DNA of 64,000 nt from Streptomyces sp. NBC_01571 (GCF_026339875.1 NZ_JAPEPZ010000001.1:8432001-8496000), one strand, 5' to 3'; shown: positions 16,617 to 25,452, numbered from the stretch's first letter. Numbers and translations: made by a program. Notes: a model not told the origin generated them from the sequence alone.

Positions 16617-18526
16617 CACAGCCCACCGTGCCCGCGCAGGGCTCCCGCCCCTCACCCGAAGCCGCCGGAAAGACGGTTGCGCCAGCTGCGCCCGCGGAGA
16701 TCAAGTACACCGGGCAGTACTCGGTCAACCCCATGGACGGGGTGTCGTTTAGGGCGTTGTGCGCCCGGATCCCGTCGGTAATGAAGAGAATCGCCAGCAT
16801 GTCGTGGGCGGTCGACCGGGTGGCCGTCGTCCTGCTGCTGGTCTGCCAGGTGACGGTCGGCCTGGCGGCGGCCGGACAGCTGACCGCCACATCGAAAGTC
16901 ATGCGCTCGCTCCTCGGGGACGGCACGGTGCAGGAGCGGCTGCGCCAGGCGCTGCCGGCGCTGATCTTCGTCGCGGTGATGGCCGCCCTGTCCCGTATCG
17001 CGAGTGCAGTGTCGGCCTACGGTGACCGGCGGATCACCCCGAAGCTGACCACAGAGGCCGACACGACGCTGGTCTCCTCGGTGTGCCGGGTGGAGGCCGC
17101 AGCCTACAGCGAGGATGGCTTCCACGACCGGCAGGAGGCCGCCGAGATGGGCGTGATCCGCACCCATGTGATGGTCGCCGACGCCCAGCAGTTGATGTCC
17201 TCGCTGATCCAGCTGGTCACGGCGTGCGGGGTCCTGGCGGTGCTGGACTGGCGGCTGCTGCCGTTCCTGCTGCTGGCCGTCCTCCCGGCCGGCGTCGGCT
17301 CGGTACTCACCGCGCGCGTGGACTACGACATCCACTACGCGAATATCGCCAACCGCAACGCCCGGGGAATGATGCGCTGGTGGGCGACGAGCCCGAAGTA
17401 CGGCGACGAGGTCCGCGCCAACAGCATGGCCGGCTACCTGCTGTACTGGTACCGGACGCTGTCACAGCAGGCGGATGAACGCTCGCTGGCTGCGGCTCCC
17501 CGGATCCTGCGGATCAACCTGGGGGCGGCGGCGTGCGGAGGGCTGTTCCTGGTGGCCACTTGGGCGGCGCTGTACTGGCTGGCGGCCACCGGCCAGATCG
17601 CGGTGGCGATCGCCGCGACCGCGGTCTTCGCCGTACGGACCACCCTGGGCGCGCTGACCCAGCTGGTCCGTAGCGCTGCCGCGGTCTTCCACACCAGCCT
17701 CTACCTCGGCGACATGACCACCTTTCTCGACGAGGCCCAGGAAAAGGCCCCGCACCGCGGCGAGTTGACCGTTCAGGCGCCCATCGACGAGGTCCGAGTG
17801 CAGGAGGCGGCGTACCGCTACCCGGGCAAGGACAAGCCGGCCGTCGACGGGGTGTCGCTGACTTTGCGGCGCGGGCAGATCCTGGCGCTGGTCGGAGTCA
17901 ACGGCTCCGGCAAGACCACCCTGACCCGCCTGCTCGCCGGGATCCTCCTGGCCGACAAGGGCACGGTGACCTGGAACGGGACAGACCTCGCTACAGTGGA
18001 CCCGGACACCGTGTGGGCGCTGACCGGTCTGGTCCCGCAGGTCTTCGCGCAGTGGCCGCTCCGGCTGCGGGAGAACGTCAACCTCGGCCAGCCCCGTCCC
18101 GGCGGCGACGTGCCGGTGTGGGAGGCGATCGACGCTGTCGGACTACGCGACGCCGTCGAGGACCTGCCCGACCAGCTCGACACCCTGCTGGCGCGGGAGA
18201 TCTTCAGCGGGGTGGAACTGTCCGGCGGACAGTGGCAGCGGGTGGCGTGCGCCCGAGGTCTGCACCGGCTTCCGGAGCTGCTGATCATGGACGAGCCGAC
18301 CTCCCAGGTCGACCCGGAAGGTGAGCACCGGGCGTTCGAGACGCTCAAGGCCATGGCGGCGGACCGGATCACGATCGTGGTGACGCACCGGCTGGAGAAC
18401 ACGAAGATCGCTGACGAGATCGTCGTGATGGAGGAGGGCCGGGTCACCGAGCACGGCACCTACGAGGACCTCGCCGCCAGCGGCGGAACCTTCGCGAGGC
18501 TGCTCGCCCTGTCACAAGACCGCTGA
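16613..18526 (+). CDS. ABC transporter, fused permease and ATPase
   Basis: This 637-residue half-transporter has an N-terminal membrane region with about six helices (residues 70-350) and a C-terminal ATPase. Walker A is GVNGSGKTT near residue 428, the signature is LSGGQWQR near 536, and Walker B is LLIMDEPT near 558, followed by a switch His in VVTHRL. The layout is that of exporters working as dimers. The first 50 residues are soluble and Pro-rich. As last gene of the coupled unit it is the likely exporter of that unit's product. Confidence 0.9.
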   Translation: MTQPTVPAQGSRPSPEAAGKTVAPAAPAEIKYTGQYSVNPMDGVSFRALCARIPSVMKRIASMSWAVDRVAVVLLLVCQVTVGLAAAGQLTATSKVMRSLLGDGTVQERLRQALPALIFVAVMAALSRIASAVSAYGDRRITPKLTTEADTTLVSSVCRVEAAAYSEDGFHDRQEAAEMGVIRTHVMVADAQQLMSSLIQLVTACGVLAVLDWRLLPFLLLAVLPAGVGSVLTARVDYDIHYANIANRNARGMMRWWATSPKYGDEVRANSMAGYLLYWYRTLSQQADERSLAAAPRILRINLGAAACGGLFLVATWAALYWLAATGQIAVAIAATAVFAVRTTLGALTQLVRSAAAVFHTSLYLGDMTTFLDEAQEKAPHRGELTVQAPIDEVRVQEAAYRYPGKDKPAVDGVSLTLRRGQILALVGVNGSGKTTLTRLLAGILLADKGTVTWNGTDLATVDPDTVWALTGLVPQVFAQWPLRLRENVNLGQPRPGGDVPVWEAIDAVGLRDAVEDLPDQLDTLLAREIFSGVELSGGQWQRVACARGLHRLPELLIMDEPTSQVDPEGEHRAFETLKAMAADRITIVVTHRLENTKIADEIVVMEEGRVTEHGTYEDLAASGGTFARLLALSQDR

Positions 18527-18538
18527 CCGCCCAGGTGT

Positions 18539-18555
18539 CGCCCCGTCATGGGGCG
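18539..18555 (+). terminator. short GC hairpin after the ABC exporter gene
   Basis: CGCCCC (18539-18544) and GGGGCG (18550-18555) form a 6-bp stem with a 5-nt loop, 13 bases after the stop. There is no T-tract; this is common for Streptomyces terminators. Confidence 0.4.
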
Positions 18556-18872
18556 GGGCGGCACCCCCCTTCGTACCGATCTCAGATTTCCCCCTTCCCG
18601 ATAGATTTTCGATGACGATCGAGCGCACACAGGTCGCCAAGCGCTCGCCCCTGCGGACCGTGCCGACGGCACCCGACCACCCCTGAGGCCGACGTCCGGA
18701 TCCGCGCCCTCATCCTGCCCGCTTAGGCAGAATGCCCCCTGGGTAGCAACAGGCGGGACACCGACCGTAAGTGTCCCCAACGAGGCGGAAAGGGCGGGGA
18801 GTTAAGGTTGCCGAAGGTCATGAATGCCTCCCGGGCGACGGCGGGCGCCCAGGAACCGTTCGAGGCGAGACG
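18556..18872. other. 317-bp spacer, no gene seen
   Basis: An open frame in phase with the next gene extends back to 18771 but lacks a ribosome site and protein-like composition. Nothing else is recognisable. Confidence 0.35.
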
Positions 18873-19886
18873 ATGAACTCCCCGGTTAGGCCGGAACAGC
18901 TACGCGGCGCGATCACCGACGTGCTGGAGAGCGCCGCTACCTGGCCCGAACTGCCCGGGTTGTGCCGCCGCCTCGGCCTTGACGCCGCCCCCAACCAGAC
19001 TGACTGGAACGGCGGCGGCAAAGCCAAATACGTTCGGGCGCTCCTGGAGGACCACGGGCTCGCCGAACTGGTTGACCTGGCCCGGAAGGTCGTTGAGCAG
19101 GTCGGCAGCGAACGGCTGGAGAAGGAGCTGGCCCAGCTGGGCCCCCGCGGCGCCTCCGGAGAGTTCCGCAACCTCATCTTCGCCGGGACCGGCCCCAAGC
19201 CGGAGATGGTGCTCGATGACTCGGTGGGCAACTACCTGGAGATCACCTCGAATGCCGAGCACTGGCTCTTCTACGACCGGCCCCTCACCAGTCAGGGCCT
19301 GACCTGGCGGAACATGCTCGGCTGGTGGCCAACCACCAGCGCTTTCGCCGGCATCGCGGATGAGGTGGACGTGAGCGATCCGGCCGCTCTGGGGCACACC
19401 CTCTACAAGCGCCTCTTCGCCTCCCTTCCCGCCACCTCGCCGCCCGCCCAGAAGCTGTTCATCACCTACTGCTCCCGCTACGGACGGCCGGACGGCCTCG
19501 ACCAGCCGGCACTCATCCCGGAAGTGCACCTGCACTACGACCCCTACACGCGGCGCGAGCGGGGCGGGCGAGGCCCGTTGAACCGCGAGCGCATGGACTT
19601 CCTGCTCCTGCTCCCCAACCGCGTCCGGATCGTCATCGAGGTCGACGGAAAGCACCACTACGCCCGTCAGCAAGCCTCCCCCGCGGGGCAGGAGGCGTGG
19701 ACGGCGGCGCCGGACCTCTACTCCGTCATGGTCGCGGAGGATCGCGCCTTGCGGCTCAAGGGCTACGAGGTGTACCGGTTCGGCGGCTACGAGCTCATGC
19801 AGCCCGAGGCAGAGGACGTCCTGAGTACGTTCTTTGACCGTCTTTTGGCCGACTCAGACGTCTCCCCGCCCCCATCAACTGACTGA
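18873..19886 (+). CDS. AbiJ-like N-terminal domain fused to a DUF559/Vsr-like nuclease domain
   Basis: This 337-residue soluble protein has two parts. Residues 1-85 form a small helical domain (LPGLCRRLGL, KYVRALLEDHG) resembling the AbiJ N-terminal domain 3 of abortive-infection-type proteins. From about residue 95 on it carries a region shared with the minus-strand protein at 24283. That region ends in a restriction-endonuclease-like core: MDFLLLLP, then RIVIEVDGKHHY, then AEDRALRLKGYEVYRFGG. The acidic residues Asp and Glu-x-Asp match the DUF559/Vsr nuclease pattern. The ATG at 18873 is chosen over longer in-frame starts. A defence role is inferred from the domains and from the sister gene across the ars unit. 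Confidence 0.75.
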   Translation: MNSPVRPEQLRGAITDVLESAATWPELPGLCRRLGLDAAPNQTDWNGGGKAKYVRALLEDHGLAELVDLARKVVEQVGSERLEKELAQLGPRGASGEFRNLIFAGTGPKPEMVLDDSVGNYLEITSNAEHWLFYDRPLTSQGLTWRNMLGWWPTTSAFAGIADEVDVSDPAALGHTLYKRLFASLPATSPPAQKLFITYCSRYGRPDGLDQPALIPEVHLHYDPYTRRERGGRGPLNRERMDFLLLLPNRVRIVIEVDGKHHYARQQASPAGQEAWTAAPDLYSVMVAEDRALRLKGYEVYRFGGYELMQPEAEDVLSTFFDRLLADSDVSPPPSTD

Positions 19887-19905
19887 CCTGCGCGAAAGGG
19901 CCAGC

Positions 19906-21105
19906 TCAGCTCCCCAGCGCGAGCAACGCTGCTGCGGCGGAGACCAGAGCGAGGACCGTAAACAGGCCCGGATAGCCGCCGAGCGGTCCGGCCAGCGCGG
20001 CTCCCGCGAACGGAGCCAGGGCGGAGGCGATGGTGGCCGGTGCGGCCAACAGCCCGGACAGGCGCCCGTAGTGGGTGGTGCCCCAGCGGTCGGTGACGGC
20101 GGTGGCCTGGAGCAGGGTGAGGTTGCCCCGCACCATTCCGGCCGCGATCGCGATCCCCACGAGCAGGGGGAACGGGCCGGAGACCACCGCGAACGTGGCG
20201 GTCGTGATCCCGCCGAGCCCGATCAGGGTGACGGTGCGGGTGGTGACGCCGGTGCGGCGGGCGAGGGTGGCGTACAGGGTGCGGCCGAGGGTCTGGCCCA
20301 GGCCGCCGAGGCCGAGGGCCCAGGCGGCGGCGGTGGGGCTGGCGCCGCGTGTGATCAGCAGGGGTACGAGGGCGATGACGACCGCGTACATGGCGAAGCT
20401 GTTCAAGGTCATGGCCGTGGCGAGCATCAGGAACGGTCGGCTGCGGGTCACCGAGCCGCTGTCGGTGGCCTGTTGGGGCGGTGGCGCTGGGGCGGGTGGC
20501 CAGGGTCCTCGGAGCGCGAGGGCATGGGCGGGGATGGTCACGAGGGCCAGGACCAGGGCGAGTACGGCGTACGTGTCGCGCCAGCTCAGGTGCTCGGCGA
20601 GCGTCGCGGTCAGTGGTGCGAAGGCGGTGGAGGCCAGGCCGCCGGCGAGGGTGACGATGGTAAGCGCGCGGACGCGGCCGCTTCCCCACCAGCGGGTGAG
20701 GGCGGCGAAGGCGGGCTGGTAGAAGGTGGTGGCCATGGCCATGCCCGCCAGGAGCCAGGCGGCAGTGAAGGCGATCAGGTTGGGCGCGGAGGCGATGGCC
20801 AGCACGGCGGCGACTGCCAGCACCGAGCCGGTAGTCATCACGGCGCGCGGTCCCCGGCGATCGAGGATCCGGCCGACCGGGATGCCGGTGACAGCGGAGA
20901 CCAGAAGTGCGCCCGAGAAGGCGCCGGTCGTGGCGGTGGACGACCAGCCCGTGGCGGCGGTGATCTGCGGATTGAGGACGGGGAAGGCGTAGTAGACGAT
21001 CCCCCAGCTGGTGATCTGGGTGGCGCACAGGGCGGGCAGGGCTGCGCGGGGCCGTGACCGGACCCCCGTCCCGGTCACGGCCTCGCTGGCACGGAGGTCG
21101 GTCAT
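19906..21105 (-). CDS. MFS transporter in the arsenic operon
   Basis: This 399-residue major-facilitator protein has about 12 hydrophobic helices and the loop 2-3 signature region PVGRILDRRGPRAV. It is the last of three minus-strand genes under the ArsR at 23127, seven bases after the arsI-like gene. It may export a trivalent or organic arsenical, or another product of the operon. It is not adjacent to a GAPDH gene, so it is not obviously ArsJ. Specificity is inferred from position only. The same frame stays open far upstream as a shadow, so the ATG at 21105 was chosen from homology of layout. Confidence 0.88.
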   Translation of the reverse strand: MTDLRASEAVTGTGVRSRPRAALPALCATQITSWGIVYYAFPVLNPQITAATGWSSTATTGAFSGALLVSAVTGIPVGRILDRRGPRAVMTTGSVLAVAAVLAIASAPNLIAFTAAWLLAGMAMATTFYQPAFAALTRWWGSGRVRALTIVTLAGGLASTAFAPLTATLAEHLSWRDTYAVLALVLALVTIPAHALALRGPWPPAPAPPPQQATDSGSVTRSRPFLMLATAMTLNSFAMYAVVIALVPLLITRGASPTAAAWALGLGGLGQTLGRTLYATLARRTGVTTRTVTLIGLGGITTATFAVVSGPFPLLVGIAIAAGMVRGNLTLLQATAVTDRWGTTHYGRLSGLLAAPATIASALAPFAGAALAGPLGGYPGLFTVLALVSAAAALLALGS

Positions 21106-21112
21106 CGGCGGA

Positions 21113-21583
21113 TCAGCAGCAGCCGCCTGCCGCGACCGGTTCCTGAGCGCCAGCGCCGGTGTCGGCCTCGGCCGTGCCGGTGCAGCAGGTGCTGCCCTGC
21201 TGCTTGGCGAGGGAGTCGGCGTCGGCCTTGACGACGTAGACCTCCCAGGGTTCCTGGCCGGGGCCGTGGACCCAGACCTTGTCCTGGAGGGCGTAGCAGC
21301 AGGTGGTGTCGTTCTCCACGTCGGTGGCCAGGCCGGCCTCGCCCAGGCGGGCGGTGGCGGCGTGGACTGCCTCGGCCGTCTCGACCTCGACGCCGAGGTG
21401 GTCCATGCGGGTCGCCTCGCCTGCGGTGCCTTCGATGAGGACGAGCTTGAGCGGGGGCTCGGTGATGGCGAAGTTGGCGTAGCCGTCGCGGAGTTTGGCG
21501 GGCTCGGTGCCGAACAGCTTCGTGTAGAAGGCGACGGACGCGGCGAGGTCGGGGACGCGCAGGGCGAGCTGTACGCGGGACAT
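21113..21583 (-). CDS. arsI: ArsI/CadI-type dioxygenase (C-As lyase-like)
   Basis: This is a small vicinal-oxygen-chelate protein of 156 residues. ArsI is a ferrous-iron-dependent lyase that cleaves methyl or aryl groups from trivalent organoarsenicals. The family hallmark is the vicinal cysteine pair in TTCCYALQDKVWV, followed by PWEVYVV. The N-terminal strand is VQLALRVPDLAASVAFY. Extra cysteines lie at the tail (STCC near residue 137 and a terminal GGCC). AAGGAGG sits just before the ATG. It is the middle gene of an ArsR-controlled operon. CadI, a cadmium-inducible protein, has the same fold, so the metal is not proven. Confidence 0.87.
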   Translation of the reverse strand: MSRVQLALRVPDLAASVAFYTKLFGTEPAKLRDGYANFAITEPPLKLVLIEGTAGEATRMDHLGVEVETAEAVHAATARLGEAGLATDVENDTTCCYALQDKVWVHGPGQEPWEVYVVKADADSLAKQQGSTCCTGTAEADTGAGAQEPVAAGGCC

Positions 21584-21611
21584 GGCGAACCTCCTTGGGT
21601 GGGTGGGGTGG

Positions 21612-22979
21612 TCAGCAACCACTGGAGGTGGTGGCCGGGGCGCCGATGCCGATCTGGAGCGTGGTGGGGGCCGCGCAGCAACCGGCGCCGGACTGCTCGG
21701 CGTTGTCCGGCTCGTCGAACAGGCCCGCGCCGCCGCACACGCCGGTCTCCGGGAGGGTGAGTTCGACGCGTTCGGCGGCCTCCTGGTCTCCGGCGAGGGC
21801 GGCGGTGATGGAGCGGACCTGCTCGTAGCCGGTCATCGCGAGGAACGTGGGGGCGCGGCCGTAGGACTTCATGCCGACCAGGTAGACGCCCTGTTCCGGG
21901 TGGGAGAGTTCGTTGACGCCGTGCGGGTAGACGGTGCCGCAGGAGTGGACGTTGGGGTCGATCAGCGGGGCGAGGGTGGTCGGGGCCTGGAGCCGCTCGT
22001 CGAGGCCGAGGCGGAGTTCGGACAGAAAGGACAGGTCCGGGCGGAAGCCGGTCAGGACGATCACCTCGTCGACCGGGTCGAGACGGCGACCGCCTTCGGC
22101 GATCAGGACCAGTCGGCCCTCGGCGTCTGACTCCACAGTCTCGGTGCGGAAGCCGGTGACCGCGCTGGCGTGGCCGGCCTCGACGGCTTCCTTGGCGCGC
22201 AGGCCGAGCGCGCCGCGGGCGGGGAGCTGGTCGGACTCGCCGCCGCCGTAGGTGTTCGCGCCGATGCCGCGCCGCAGGATCCAGACTGCGTGCGTGCCGT
22301 CCTCGTCCTTCGCGAGGTCGGCGAGGAGCGCGAGAGCGGTGAAGGCGGAGGCGCCGGAGCCGACGACTGCGGTGCGCCTGCCCGCGTACCGGGCGCGTAC
22401 GGCGGGGTCGCCCAGGTCGGGGACACGGTACGCAATGTGGTCGGCGGCGGTCTTCTCGCCGAGGGCGGGCAGGCCGTCGGCGCCCATCGGGCTGGGGATG
22501 GTCCAGGTGCCGGAGGCGTCGATGACGGCGCGGGCGGTGATCCGCTCCTCGTGGCCGTCGGCGGACCGGACGTGCACGGTGAACGGCTGCTCGTCGCGGC
22601 CCGCGTCGACGATCCGGTCGCGTCCGGCGCGGGCCACGCCGGTGACCGTGGCGCCGTAGCGGACCTTGTCGCGTAGGGCGTCGGCGAGCGGCTGGAGGTA
22701 GCGCTCGGCCCAGTCGCCGCCGGTCGGGTAGGTCGAGGCGTCGGGGCGGACCCAGCCGGTCGGGGCCAGCAGCTTCTCCGCGGCCGGGTCGATGACCTCG
22801 CCCCAGGTGGAGAACAGGCGGACGTGCGACCACTCGCGTACAGCGGCGCCTGCGGCTGGTCCGGTCTCCAGGACCAGGGGTTCGATGCCGCGCTCGACGA
22901 GATGGGCGCCGGCGGCCAGGCCGCTCGGTCCGGCTCCGATGACCACGACGGGCAGCTGGTCGGTGGTGGGCGCGTTCAC
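21612..22979 (-). CDS. FAD/NAD(P)-dependent flavoprotein with Cys-rich tail
   Basis: This 455-residue flavin-containing monooxygenase-like protein has an FAD-binding GAGPSGLAAG near residues 15-24 and a second dinucleotide motif VVGSGASAF mid-protein. The last 60 residues carry cysteines in GVCGGAG, GAGCC and a final SSGC, unusual for the family and suited to binding arsenite. The GTG start is 70 bases before a repeat next to the divergent arsR. It is the first gene of the operon with arsI and the MFS gene. It is related to ArsO-type proteins but distinct from the one at 25584. The reaction is unknown. Confidence 0.82.
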   Translation of the reverse strand: MNAPTTDQLPVVVIGAGPSGLAAGAHLVERGIEPLVLETGPAAGAAVREWSHVRLFSTWGEVIDPAAEKLLAPTGWVRPDASTYPTGGDWAERYLQPLADALRDKVRYGATVTGVARAGRDRIVDAGRDEQPFTVHVRSADGHEERITARAVIDASGTWTIPSPMGADGLPALGEKTAADHIAYRVPDLGDPAVRARYAGRRTAVVGSGASAFTALALLADLAKDEDGTHAVWILRRGIGANTYGGGESDQLPARGALGLRAKEAVEAGHASAVTGFRTETVESDAEGRLVLIAEGGRRLDPVDEVIVLTGFRPDLSFLSELRLGLDERLQAPTTLAPLIDPNVHSCGTVYPHGVNELSHPEQGVYLVGMKSYGRAPTFLAMTGYEQVRSITAALAGDQEAAERVELTLPETGVCGGAGLFDEPDNAEQSGAGCCAAPTTLQIGIGAPATTSSGC

Positions 22980-23048
22980 GAGATTTCCCCTTTGTTTCGA
23001 CGTTTGTCGATGTCTTGCCCGTCCAGGGTGGCACCTGATTAGACGGTA

Positions 23049-23124
23049 GTCAACATAGACATCCATCGAATCTAGATTGCAGACAGGCCCTCGCCAGCCT
23101 GGTTCGATGTGTGTCAACATAGAT
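23049..23124. promoter_or_regulatory. repeated ArsR-box candidates in the divergent promoter region
   Basis: GTCAACATAGA occurs twice in direct orientation, at 23049-23059 and 23113-23123, the second just before the arsR ATG at 23127. Between them lies the perfect palindrome AATCTAGATT (23069-23078). The spacing suggests ArsR represses both the flavoprotein operon and itself. Confidence 0.5.
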
Positions 23125-23126
23125 GC

Positions 23127-23504
23127 ATGTCGAACACGAAGGTGCTGCCACTGCTGGAGGCCGAGGTCTCCGAGACCGTCGCGCCGTGCTGCCCTCCGCT
23201 GACCGAGCGTCCCTTCACGGCCGACGAGGCCGAGGCGGCCGCGCGGATGTTCAAGGCGCTCGGCGACCCGGTGCGCCTGCGGCTGTTCTCGGCGGTGGCC
23301 TCGCACGAGGGCGGCGAGGCGTGCGTGTGCGACATCTCCGACGTCGGAGTGTCCCAGCCGACCGTCTCCCACCACCTGAAGAAGCTCAAAGAGGCCGGCC
23401 TGCTCAGCTCCGAGCGGCGCGGCACCTGGGTCTACTACCGCGTCGAGCCGTCGGTGCTGGCCGCGATGGGCAAACTGCTGACCATCGCCCCGGCCGTGGC
23501 CTGA
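23127..23504 (+). CDS. arsR: ArsR-family repressor
   Basis: This 125-residue winged-helix repressor senses arsenite. The helix-turn-helix is VSQPTVSHHLKKLKEAGLL. A metal site is likely from GEACVCDISD in the helix before it, as in classical ArsR (ELCVCDL). A further Cys pair in APCCPP lies near the N-terminus. It is divergent from the flavoprotein-arsI-MFS operon. The ATG at 23127 is preferred over an upstream GTG; it lies two bases after a candidate operator, so the message may be almost leaderless. Confidence 0.92.
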   Translation: MSNTKVLPLLEAEVSETVAPCCPPLTERPFTADEAEAAARMFKALGDPVRLRLFSAVASHEGGEACVCDISDVGVSQPTVSHHLKKLKEAGLLSSERRGTWVYYRVEPSVLAAMGKLLTIAPAVA

Positions 23505-23632
23505 CCCCGCAGCGCACCTGCCCTGGGGAAGCACCCTCGGCAAGCGGTGCACAGATCTCACAGGCACGAAAAGCGGTAGTAGGCGGACAGAGCGGTTGTC
23601 ATCCTGAGCGGGTGGACGAAGCAGAAGACCGG

Positions 23633-24265
23633 ATGAGCCTGCCCCGACCCCGGTGGTCGAATCACGAGATCGCCATCTGGGGCGGGGACAGCGAAGATGA
23701 TCTCGCCATCGCGAACGGCTACCTGGATGTGGCCGAGATCGCCGCGCGGCACTGGATCGCCCGCGGCCCGAACGACTTGCTGCCCATCCCCATCCTGTAC
23801 AACTACCGGCACAGCATCGAACTGACGCTGAAGTGGCTGATCCGTACCGCAGCTCGCTGCGCACTCCGGGAGGGCTACAGCGGCCCCGAGGACCTGAGCC
23901 CCGCCAAGCTGGATGAGCGGCTGCGCACGCACAACATCAGGAAGCTGGCGGACTGCCTCAACCGATACCTCGCGCTCCTGGATCTGCCGAAGCCGGAGCA
24001 GCGCATCGACCCGGAGTCCTGGAAGCAGCTGAACTGGCTGGACAGCGAGGACGCGACGGGCGAGACCTTCCGCTACGCCGTGGTCGGCCACGGCCCCCAC
24101 CGTGCTGCGGCCCGCCCCGTGCAGCAGAACGTGAATTTCTACGAGCAGGTCAACGAGCTGCACAAACTGGCCCACCTGCTGTGGGGTGGTTACGCCTCTC
24201 ACCTCAGTGTCTACGAGGACTGGCAGATGGAGTACATCGAGGAGATGCGCGCCGCCGGGTACTGA
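23633..24265 (+). CDS. hypothetical protein, possibly HEPN-like
   Basis: This all-helical soluble protein has 210 residues. The segment LYNYRHSIELTLKWLIR resembles the central helix of HEPN-type proteins, many of which are RNases or partners in toxin and defence systems, but a clear R-x4-H catalytic motif is not seen. The GTG at 23612 is an alternative start. It lies between arsR and the minus-strand nuclease protein at 24283, convergent with the latter (17 bases between stops). The function is unknown, and the HEPN suggestion is tentative. Confidence 0.6.
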   Translation: MSLPRPRWSNHEIAIWGGDSEDDLAIANGYLDVAEIAARHWIARGPNDLLPIPILYNYRHSIELTLKWLIRTAARCALREGYSGPEDLSPAKLDERLRTHNIRKLADCLNRYLALLDLPKPEQRIDPESWKQLNWLDSEDATGETFRYAVVGHGPHRAAARPVQQNVNFYEQVNELHKLAHLLWGGYASHLSVYEDWQMEYIEEMRAAGY

Positions 24266-24282
24266 GCCGCTCGCAGCCGTCG

Positions 24283-25452
24283 CTACGGCGTCGGCTTCTT
24301 GTGGCGGTCGAGCAGCTCGGTGAAGAAGTCGGCGAGGACCTGCGGGCTGTCCGGCCGGGTGAGTTCCCAGCCGCCGAAGCGGTAGATCTCGTAGCCGGCC
24401 AGCCGCAGGCGGCGGTCCTCGGCGGCCATCTCCGAATACAGCCTGGGCGAGGCGGTGTAGGTGACGCGGCCGTTCTCGTCGGGCGGGTTCTTGGTGCCGT
24501 AGTGGTGGGCGCCGTCGACCTCGATGACGATGCGGGAGCGGTCGGGGGCCAGCAGGAGGAAATCCATGCGCTGCCGGTACAGGGCACCGCTGTGCTCGCT
24601 GCTCTTGCGGGTGTAGGGGTCGTAGTGCAGGTAGACCTGAGGGATCAGGGCGGGCAGGTCGAACCCGTCGGGTTCGGCGTAGCGGGCACAGTAGGTACGC
24701 AGGAGGGTCTGCTCGGGAAGGGAGTCCAGGGAGCGGTACAGCCGCCGGTACAGGGCATCAGCAGCGGCGGGCTCATCGGCGGACGGCATATGGTTCGTCG
24801 CCCACCAGGTGACCATCTGCCTCCAGGTCAGGCCGTGCGCCGGCAACGGGTCGCTGTACACGAGGCAGTTCTCGGCGTTCTGGACGATCTCCACGTCGTT
24901 GTTCACGGCGTCCCGGAGCACGATCTTCGGCTTCGGGCCGACCGCCGCGAAGATCAGGTTCTTGAAGGTTCCGCGGGGCCCGTTCTTGAAGCGTTGCTCG
25001 TATTCGATCTCCTGAAGTTCCTCCAGGGCCTCGCGGGTCGGCCCGAGAAGCTCTTCGATGCAGTCGCGGCGCGCCTGCCAGCCACCCCCTCCAGACATGT
25101 CGTTCTTGCGCCAGTAGTCGTAGAACCCGCTGTGGTGCCGGAACGGCAACTGCGGAGGCTCCAGCCCCAGTCGGCCGAGGACCGCCCGGTGCGCCTTGAC
25201 GGCGAGGACCACCTCCTCGTCGTTCATGCGTTCGGTGTGGCTGGTACCCCGGGCGACCAAGTCTTCGTGCAGCAACCGGGTCAGGGCCACGGCCACATCC
25301 AGGTCCGGCTCGGCGGGCAGCGGGCCGAAACGCAGCAACTCCATCAGTTCGACATCGAGCCCCCAGAGCTGACACATCCACTCGCCGGGCCGAAACTCGG
25401 TCCAGTCCACCGTGTCGTCGGGCTTGGTGCGGAAGAAATCGTCTGTATGCAC
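24283..25452 (-). CDS. nuclease-like protein, second copy with a different N-terminal domain
   Basis: This 389-residue protein starts at a GTG preceded by GGGGAGG on the minus strand. From about residue 145 it shares motif after motif with the protein at 18873: NLIFAAVGPKPKIVL, GLTWRQMVTWW, PALIPQVYLHYDPYTR, MDFLLLAP, RIVIEVDGAHHY, AEDRRLRLAGYEIYRFGG. The Asp and Glu-x-Asp residues fit a DUF559/Vsr-like PD-(D/E)XK nuclease. Its first 140 residues are unrelated to the AbiJ-like start of the other copy and include ERMNDEEVVLAVKAHRAVL. Same effector with exchanged sensor is the obvious reading, but that is inference. Confidence 0.75.
   Translation of the reverse strand: MHTDDFFRTKPDDTVDWTEFRPGEWMCQLWGLDVELMELLRFGPLPAEPDLDVAVALTRLLHEDLVARGTSHTERMNDEEVVLAVKAHRAVLGRLGLEPPQLPFRHHSGFYDYWRKNDMSGGGGWQARRDCIEELLGPTREALEELQEIEYEQRFKNGPRGTFKNLIFAAVGPKPKIVLRDAVNNDVEIVQNAENCLVYSDPLPAHGLTWRQMVTWWATNHMPSADEPAAADALYRRLYRSLDSLPEQTLLRTYCARYAEPDGFDLPALIPQVYLHYDPYTRKSSEHSGALYRQRMDFLLLAPDRSRIVIEVDGAHHYGTKNPPDENGRVTYTASPRLYSEMAAEDRRLRLAGYEIYRFGGWELTRPDSPQVLADFFTELLDRHKKPTP

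Noticed and set aside
19906..23034. A 1,042-codon minus-strand frame covering MFS, ArsI and flavoprotein genes
   Set aside because: Only the part up to 21105 encodes the transporter. The rest is Arg/Pro-rich shadow of the flavoprotein and ArsI genes, which are in another frame with proper starts.
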